Below, in pieces: positions 56,557 through 64,000 of a stretch of 64,000 nucleotides of DNA. Origin of the DNA: Myxococcales bacterium (GTDB lineage: Bacteria; Myxococcota_A; Polyangia; Haliangiales; Haliangiaceae); the NCBI GenBank assembly GCA_016720595.1, contig JADKKI010000028.1:103624-167623 (forward strand), given 5' to 3'. The notes beneath the pieces were generated by a model. That model ran no database searches. It saw only the letters and a list, made by a program, of their open reading frames with translations, and was not told where the DNA came from. Position 1 is the first letter of the stretch, and each line of letters begins with the position of its first letter. Made by a program: the position numbers and the translations under genes.

Positions 56557-58427
56557 ACGCCGGCCTGATCCCCCTCGCGATCGCCACGATCGGCGCTTCG
56601 TATGCGGCGCTGATGCTGCGCGGCCGGCAGCGGCGCGACAACCTGGTGTTCGGTATCCTCGTCCTCGTCGATGCCGCGATGACCGCGTGGCGTGGCCTCA
56701 ACGTCTTGACCGGCGGCTCGATCATCTCGGTCGGCGTGCTGGTGCCCTGCACGATCGGCACGATCTCGCTCTCGCTCCTGACCTTCGAGTTCGTCACCGC
56801 CTTCCCGCGCCACACCCCGATGCGGTGGAGATGGCGGGCGCTGCTGATCGCGTGGGGCGTGTTCGCGATCGGCCTGGCCCTGATCCAGATCGATGGCCCG
56901 TGGCGGCGCACCACGGCGATCGAGCTCGGGTTCTTCGCGCCGGCGACGGTGCTGATCTTCCTCTTGATCGGCCGGAGCTATCGCCGCACCACCCAGCGCG
57001 ATGCGCGGATCGTGCTCGCGATGCTCGGGTTCCGCTGGGCGGCTGGCTTCTTCGCGTACTTCGTGGCGCCGCTGCTCGGGATCTTCGAAGAGGCCGTGTG
57101 GGCAGAGACCACGGTGGGTTCGATGATCGGCTTCGTGGTGATCGGCACCGCCGTGCTGCGGACCGAGCTGTTCTCGTCGCGCTCCGCGGTCTCCGAGGTC
57201 GTCACGATCGCGACCATCGCCCTCCTGGTCATGCTCGGCGCCGGTGGGGCGATCGCCGCGGTCCGGACCTATCTCCCCGAAGGGCAGCTCCAGGACCTCG
57301 CGCTGTTCGGCGCCACGCTGGTGCCGCTCGGCCTCACCGCCGTGAGCCTCAAGCTCTATCCACGCGTCGAGCGCCGGGTGCTCGCCGGCCTCGACGAACG
57401 CCGCGCGAGACGCCTCGGGGTCCAGGGCGATCCGCTGCCGGCCGAGGCCACGGCCGCGATCGCCGAGGCCAGCGCGCGGATCGCGCGGTTCGGCGATGGC
57501 TCCACCGTGCGCTGGGTCCGCGCCGCCGAGCTGCCAGTCGACGTCGCGGAGGAGCTGCGCAAGAACGGCGTGCTCCGGAAGGACGAGCAACCCGACTCGC
57601 CAACCTGCCTCGCGGTCCCCGCCCTCGGAGCGGAGGAGCAGCTGGTCGGCGCGTTCTACATCGACCACGGCACCCTCGACCGCGACACCTACCTCGTGGC
57701 GCGTGACCTCGCCGCGCGCGTCGCCCTCGCGGTGGAGCGCGCGGATGCCGTCTCGGCGCTCGACGATGCCCGGCGCCTCGCGGCCCTCGGCCAGTTCGCG
57801 GCCGCGATCGCACACGACATCCGCACGCCGCTGACCAGCATCTCGCTCAACGTCCAGATCCTGCGCCGCAAGCTGCAGCTGTCCGAGGATGATCGAGAGC
57901 ACCTCGACATCGCGCTCGAGGAGCTCGCGCGCCTCGATCGCTCGGTCGCCGAGATCCTCGACTTCGCGAAGCCCGTGAAGCTGGCCTCGGAGGAGATCGA
58001 TGTCGGCGAGCTGATCGAGGACGCGGCCAAGGGCCTGACGAACGTGCTCTCGGAGCGCGGCGTGGCGCTCGCATGCGAGGCCCCGACGACCCTGACGATC
58101 AATGGCGATCCGCAGCGCCTTCGCCAGGTCCTCGCCAACCTCGTGGGCAACGCGGCCGATGCCTCGAAGTCAGGTGCCCGCGTCGTACTCCGTGCCCTGC
58201 CGGCGAACGATGGCCAGATCGCGATCGAGGTCGAGGACAAGGGTCGGGGCATCGGCGCGGAGGACCTGCCGCGGATCTTCGAGCCGTTCTTCACCACCCG
58301 CCCCGATGGCACGGGCCTCGGCCTGGCGATCTGTCACAAGGTCGTGCGCGCGCACGGCGGCGACATCCGCGTGAGGTCGATCCTCGGCGAGGGCTCGACG
58401 TTCACCGTCATGCTGCCCGCGGCCTGA
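56553..58427 (+). CDS. Membrane sensor histidine kinase
   Basis: The ATG at 56553 overlaps the regulator stop (ATGA). The 624-residue protein has about seven transmembrane helices in its first 240 residues (from AGLIPLAIATIGASYAALM onward), like 7TM sensor kinases. A GAF-like segment follows (about 290-390). The transmitter has the H-box AIAHDIRTPLTSI (phospho-accepting His421) and N-, G1- and G2-box motifs (LVGNAADASK, VEDKGRGIGAEDLP, GTGLGLAICHKVVRAHGG). It should phosphorylate the NtrC-type partner. The signal sensed by the membrane part is unknown. Confidence 0.92.
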
Positions 58428-58432
58428 CGCTC

Positions 58433-61400
58433 TTAGCCGCCGATCTCGATCTGGACCTCGTGCTCCCCACGATCATCGCGCAGCGGGATGGTCAGGCTCG
58501 GCTCGTCGGTGCCGTCGCAGTGCACCCGCGTGACCGTGCGAACGCTGCCGCCGACGTCGGTGATGTGGATGTGATAGACGGTCTCGTGGTGCCGATAGTG
58601 CACATCGACGTGCGTCCAGCCGGGCCGTAGCTTCGGCTCGACGCGGAGGCGATCGACCTCGAGCCGGATCCCGAGGAGGGACTCGGTGATCAGCTGATAC
58701 ATCCAGCCGGCCGAGCCGGTGTACCAGGTCCAGCCACCTCGTCCGACGTGCTGTGGATTGGTGTAGACGTCCGCGGCCACGACGTACGGCTCCACCTTGT
58801 AGATCTCGATCGCCTTCGGCGTATCGCCGTGACGTGCCGGGTTGATCAGATCGAACACCTCCCAGGCGCGCGCGACGCGGCCCCCCCGGGCGAACGCCAT
58901 CACCGCCCACACCGCAGCGTGCGTGTACTGGCCGCCGTTCTCGCGGACGCCCGGCACGTAGCCCTTGATGTAGCCCGGCTTCAGATCCGAGGTGTCGAAC
59001 GGCGGATCGAACAGCTGGACCAGGCCGAGGTCGCTGCGGACCAGCCGCTGGTCGAGCGCATCGAGCCCGAGCTCCACGCGGGCAGGGTCTCCCGCGCCGG
59101 AGAGCAGCGCCCAGCTCTGCGGGAGCGAATCGATCTGGCACTCGAGGTTGGTCGCGGATCCGAGCGGCGTTCCATCGTCGAAGTACGCGCGCCGATACCA
59201 GGCACCGTCCCAGGCGTGCTCCTCGATATTCGCCCGCAGCTTCACCGCCTCGGCGGCACAGCGCTCCGCGAACGCCACATCACCGTGGGCCCTCGCGAGG
59301 GCGCCGAACTTGACGAGGACGTCATAGAGAAAGAACGCGAGCCACACGCTCTCGCCCTTGCCATGCTCGCCGACCAGATTCAGGCCATCGTTCCAGTCAC
59401 CGCTGCCGATCAGCGGAAGGCCGTGCACACCGAATCGCAGGCCGTTCCCGATCGCGCGCTGGCAGTGCTCGTAGACCGTGGCGGTCAGATCCGAGCGCAC
59501 CGGCAGATCGTAGTAGCTGTCCTCGTCCGCCTTGACCGGCCGCCCGTCGATGAACGCGACCTTCTCGTCGAGGACGCCGGTGTCGCCGAGCGCCGTCACG
59601 TAGCGAGCGACCGCGAACGGTAGCCAGAGGTAGTCGTCGGAGATGTGCGTGCGCACGCCGCGACCTGTCGGCGGATGCCACCAGTGTTGAACGTCGCCCT
59701 CCGGGAACTGCCGGGCGGCGGAGCGCACGATCTGTTCGCGCAGCAGCTTCGGCTCGGCATGGAGCAGCGCCATCGAGTCCTGCAGCTGATCGCGGAAGCC
59801 GTACGCTCCACCGGACTGGTAGAAGCCGCTGCGTCCCCACATCCGGCACGCCAGCGTCTGATAGACGAGCCAACCATTGGCGAGGAAGTTGAGGTACGGG
59901 TCCGGGGTCTGAACATTGATCGCGCCGAGCGTGCGATTCCAGAACGCCCAGACGGCCTCGAATGCGGACCTCGCCGGTTCGCTGCCGCGGAAGCGCTGGA
60001 CCAGGGTCCGCGCATCGGCCAGATCGCGGCCGGAGCCGATGGTGAACGCGAGACGCCCGGTCTCCCCATCCGCGAGCTCCACCACCTGCATCGCGAGGCA
60101 TGGATCGAGCGCCCCCCCGACCCTGCCCGACAGCCGCTGCCGCAGCATGCACGCCGGATGCGCCGTGGTCCCGTTGCGGCCGATCAGCTCGCGCCGGTCG
60201 CCGGAGACAAACCGCTCCGGCTCGCTGCAGTCGAGGAACGCGACCCGCGATGCAAACTCGCTGTTGTAGACGTTGCGAGCGAACAGGCCGGCCGTCTTGG
60301 TATCGAGCTCCGTCACCACGTGTGGCGCGTTGGCGGCGCGCGTCGTGCCCAGCACGAGCTCGAGCATCCCGGTCACCGAGATCCTTCTGGAGGATCCGGA
60401 CCGATTGTGCAGCTCGAGGACGACGAACTTCACCGGCGCATCGACCGCGACGTAGGTGGAGAGCGTGCTCGAGATCCCGCGATCGACGACTTCGAACACG
60501 CTGTAGCCCAAAGCCGTGACGCGTGGTGTAGGGCGTCGTCGTCGGGACCGGCAGGGGGGTCGGTGACCAGAAGTGGCCGTCATCCTCGTCGCGCAGATAG
60601 AACACCTCGCCGCTCGCATCGGTGACCGCATCGTTGGTCCACGGCGTCAGCCGATAGCTGTGCGCGTTCTCGCACCAGGTGTAGGCCCCGCCACTCTCGC
60701 TGACCACCGTGCCGAACCAGGGGTTCGCGAGGACATTGACCCACGGTGCCGGCGTACGGACGTCTCGCGTCGTCGTGATCACGTACTCGCGCCCATCGGG
60801 GGTGAACCCGCCATGGCCGTTGAAGCCGACGAGATCCGGACGATCGGGGACCGGGATCATCGCGCGCGACGGCTTCGGGGGTGGCGCCTTTCGTCGCGTC
60901 AGGAGCGGGCCGGGAAGGTCGACCTTCCTCGCGCGATCGACCTGCTCGAGCAGCGTCCCCGCGGTGTCGCTGATGATCACGCGCGACACCGTCTGGATCA
61001 GCACCTTGTCCTGCTCCGAGATCTGCTCGCTCCGTCGCACGAAGATTCCGCCAGGACGATCGAGCAGGGTCGCCTCGGAGAGCACCGCGATGACGCCCAG
61101 GATCTCCTCCTGCAGCACCTGCCGATAGCCCGAGGGATCCTCGTTCCAGACGATCAGATCAGCGGTCAGGCCCTTCAGCCGCCAGTAGGCGTGCGCCTTG
61201 ACGAGCTGCCGCAGCAGCTCGAGGTTCGCGAGATCCGAGATCCGCACGAGGACGATCGGGTGATCCCCGGAGATGCTGTAGGCCCACAGCCCCGACTGAT
61301 TGCCGCGGTTGCGCAGGATCAAGCTACTCGGCGCACGCAGCGCCGCGTTCGCGTACAGCACGCTGCTCGCGAGCCGCTCGTACAGCCGGATCTCGAGGTT

Positions 61401-64000
61401 CGTGGCATCGAGCCGGCGCTGCACGACCTGGCTGTGCGTCCACGACAGCTCGAGCACGCGCTCCGCGGCGTGCCGATCGCTGTACTTCTCGAGGAACCCG
61501 AGCGCCACCTCGCGGGTCTCCGCGATCCCGGTCACCACGTGAAAGCGTGCCGTCTCGTCGGGCTCGAGGATCACTCGGCGCCGGATCGCGACGATCGGAT
61601 CGAGGACCGCGCCGGCGCTGTTGGTGAGCGAGACCTGATGGAGCGCGATCGGATCCGCCACCGAACGGCCTCGACCGAGAAACGCCGCGCGCGAGGTCTC
61701 GTACGAGGCCTCGCCATCGACCTGGCCATGGCATCATGTGAACCATCCACGGCGGTCGCTCGCCTCCGGAGCGCGGCCGGCGGGTGCACACGATCGCCCG
61801 CTGGTCCGGCAGGAGCTCGGTCTGGACGAACAGGTTGGAGAACGCTGGATGCGCTGCGTCGGCCGCCGGCTGCGCGAGGACGACCTCGGCATAGCTCGTC
61901 AGCTCGATGGTCCGCCGCGTCCGTCCACGGTTGGTCAGCGTGACGCGCCTGAGCTCGATGTCATCTTCGGGTGAGATCGCGACCTCGACGTGGGTCTCGA
62001 TGTCGTAGTCGGCGCGGCGGAACTCCGCTCGGCCCTGCGCGAAGATCGCCTCGTACCGGGAGCCCCGCGCGAGCGTCGGCTGATGCGCCACCGACCATGT
62101 CGTGTCGTTGTCGACGTCGCGGAGGTAGCCGAACGTACCCCACGAGTCGCGCGTCGCATCCTCGTGCCAGCGTGTGACCGCGAGATCGCGCCACCTGCTG
62201 TACCCGCCGCCCGAGTTAGTGACGGCCACGTGATAGTTCCCGTTCGAGAGCAGGTGAACCTCCGGCGATGGCGTGTTCGGCGTCGCGAACACCCGCAGAT
62301 CGCGCTCCACATCCGGCGCGCGACTCGAAGTGTGGGACACCTCGGCAGGGTGCGGGAAGATCGCGAACGAGCGTGGGATGCGCTCCTGGAGCAGGAGCTC
62401 GGTCGCGCGAAACACCGGCGCAGACACGAACCGCCGCTGCATCGGGCGATCGTGGAGCAGGTACGAGGTCGCGAGGAACGCCATCCCCTGGTGGTGCGCC
62501 ATGTACGGCGCGATCGTGGTCGCGCCCTTCCCGGGTGGGACCCGCGCGGGGGTGTAGTCCACGGCCTCGTAGAACCCGAACGGGCCGATCCGACCTTCAC
62601 TCGCCAGCGTCTTCAGGTTTGCGCACGCGGCCTCGGGTGCCACCATCAACGCCATCGCACTCGCATAGGGCGCGACCACGAGATCGTCGGCGAGCCCGCG
62701 CTTGAAGCCCAGGCCCGGCACGCCAAACGCTCGATACTGGTAGTTGAGCTGCGCATCGGTCTTGTAGTAGCCGCACTCCGAGACTCCCCAGGGCACGCCG
62801 CGCTCGCGGCCATAGGCGATCTGACGCTCCACCGCGGCCTTGTACGTCTCGTCGAGCAGGGTGCCGTCATAGGTCGGCATGACGAGCAGGGGCATCAGGT
62901 ACTCGAACATCGAGCCGCTCCACGACAGCAGCGCGGGCCGGCCCGCGGAGGTCGTGAGCTGGCGCCCGAGGCTGAACCAGTGCTCTTGTGGCAGCTTGCT
63001 CTGCGCGATCGCGATGAAGCTCGCGAGGCGCGCTTCCGATGCGAGCAGATCGTAGAAGCTCGCATCGAGCCGGTGATCTGCGACGTTGAAGCCGATCGCC
63101 AGCAGGTGGCGTGATCGATCGTAGAGGAACTCGTAGTCGAGATCGGCGAGCTCGCGGCACCGCACGCCGAGCAAGCGCAGCTGCTCGATCCGCTCGACGG
63201 CGCGGCTCGAGGCCACCCCGATCGCTTCGCGGAGAGCGGGGTCCACGGCCGTCACGTCGAGCCTGGCCAGCGCTTGCAGCGTCAGCGGAGCGTCGAGACG
63301 TGCGCGGACCGCGAGGTCCTCGGCCGGCGGGATCTCCAGCCACGGGAGCATGGCCGCGAGCTCCGCGACCGCACGCGCGCACTCCGCCGCAAACACGCTC
63401 GCCCACCAGACCTGCTCGGCCTCCTTGCCGGCGAGCCCGCTCCGCTCGAGCTCGAGCGCGTCGGCGGCGAGGCCACGCAAGGTTGCGTACCTCTCCGCTG
63501 GAGTACACGGCGCACTCACGAGCTTGGACCGCAGGTTCGCGAGGACCCGCTTCTGCGCTGGCTTCCCCGGCATCAACTCGGCCAGCACCGTGAGCGTGGC
63601 CCCGAGTCCGTCGAGGACCGCCTCGCACGACCAGATCGGTCTCGAGCTCGTCGAGCCCGGCGGCGAGGGTGAGCAGGTGCCCAGCCAGGTTTCCACTGTC
63701 GACGGTGGAGACGTACATCGGTCGCAACGGCTCGAGCGTGACGGTGTCGTACCAGTTGTAGAAGTGACCCCGGTAGCGCTGCATCCGATCCAGCGTGGCG
63801 AGGGTCGCCGTCGTGCGCGCCACCACCGCTCCGGCACCGAGATAGCCAAAGTCGTAGGCGGTGAGGTTGGCGAGCAACCCCAGCCCGATGTTCGTCGGCG
63901 ACGTTCGGTGCGCGACACCCCGCGGCGGCTCCTCCTGGAAGTTGTCGGGCGGCAACCAGTTATCCTCGGGCCCGACATGAGCCTCGAAGAACCGCCACGT
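58433..64000 (-). pseudogene. Cyclic beta-glucan synthase-like (NdvB) gene, C-terminal part, three frameshifts, runs off the window
   Basis: The minus-strand coding sequence matches the C-terminal half of NdvB-type cyclic beta-1,2-glucan synthases. From the edge it reads FEAHVGPEDNWLPPDNFQEE and AHRTSPTNIGLGLLANL. A glucoamylase-like domain follows (MPTYDGTLLDETYKAAV, APYASAMALMVAPE), then GH94 phosphorylase domains with the catalytic GSGDWNDGLN and NGGQYTHAAVW. Three one-base insertions break the frame: near 63630 (LETDLV | EAVLDGLG), near 61735 (before DGEASYETSRAAFLGRG), and in CCC 60507-60509, where one base less restores RHGFGYSVFE. The intact enzyme would make osmoregulatory or capsular glucans. 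The indels look artefactual. Confidence 0.85.

Overview
The window is very GC-rich DNA, densely packed with genes and using many GTG starts. The organism is most likely a myxobacterium (phylum Myxococcota). The pointers are several Hanks-type Ser/Thr kinases, a PP2C phosphatase, PilZ and PEGA proteins, many lipoproteins, a C-terminal MYXO-CTERM-like tail, an NtrC-type regulator with its histidine kinase, and Cys-rich secreted proteins. This is inferred from gene content; no rRNA or other marker gene is present.

Layout. 1-5 kb: the 3' end of a Y-family DNA polymerase, a secreted caspase-like protease, a Cys-rich secreted protein, and an ECF sigma/anti-sigma pair. 5-9.3 kb: two unknown genes divergent from an orphan beta-class DNA methyltransferase, then a PP2C phosphatase overlapping an Rsm22-type ribosome-assembly factor. 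9.3-18.3 kb: signalling genes comprising a TPR/PEGA barrel protein, a kinase with a repetitive extracytoplasmic tail, a divergent Ig-like surface protein, and a zinc-finger/kinase/TM/WD40 fusion downstream of a sigma-like gene. 18.3-24.2 kb: an accessory-looking stretch with unknown genes, a DUF4265 gene, three copies of a REP-like repeat, and an HNH endonuclease of the DUF222 type. 24.3-30.4 kb: heme genes (hemE, protoporphyrinogen oxidase), a frame-broken lipoprotein and a frame-broken penicillin acylase. 30.4-37.9 kb: a tightly coupled operon of a pseudo-receiver protein, a PilZ-DnaJ-TPR fusion, a lid-less DnaK, a GbsR/MarR regulator and a three-gene ABC exporter. 37.9-46 kb: a secreted unknown, a fatty-acid desaturase, a beta-propeller cytochrome c, a HEAT-repeat/cyclophilin lipoprotein and a beta-propeller lipoprotein. 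46-55 kb: a bacterial histone-fold protein with a Lys/Gly-rich tail, a PilZ/PEGA protein plus RDD kinase, then an opposing operon of a MerR regulator, a VIT/vWA protein and an amidase. 55-64 kb: an NtrC/histidine-kinase pair converging on the 3' part of a cyclic beta-glucan synthase-like gene that runs off the window.

Two themes stand out. First, the region is dominated by phosphorylation-based and sigma-factor signalling with chaperone and envelope outputs. Second, several otherwise well-conserved genes are broken by single-base indels: the acylase, two lipoprotein or secreted genes, and the glucan synthase at three points. Each can be restored by adding or removing one base, often in a C or G run, which points to assembly or sequencing indels more than to real decay. 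The most interesting single locus is the small histone gene at 46.07-46.30 kb. Its stop codon lies inside a perfect 9-bp stem capped by a GNRA-type tetraloop.
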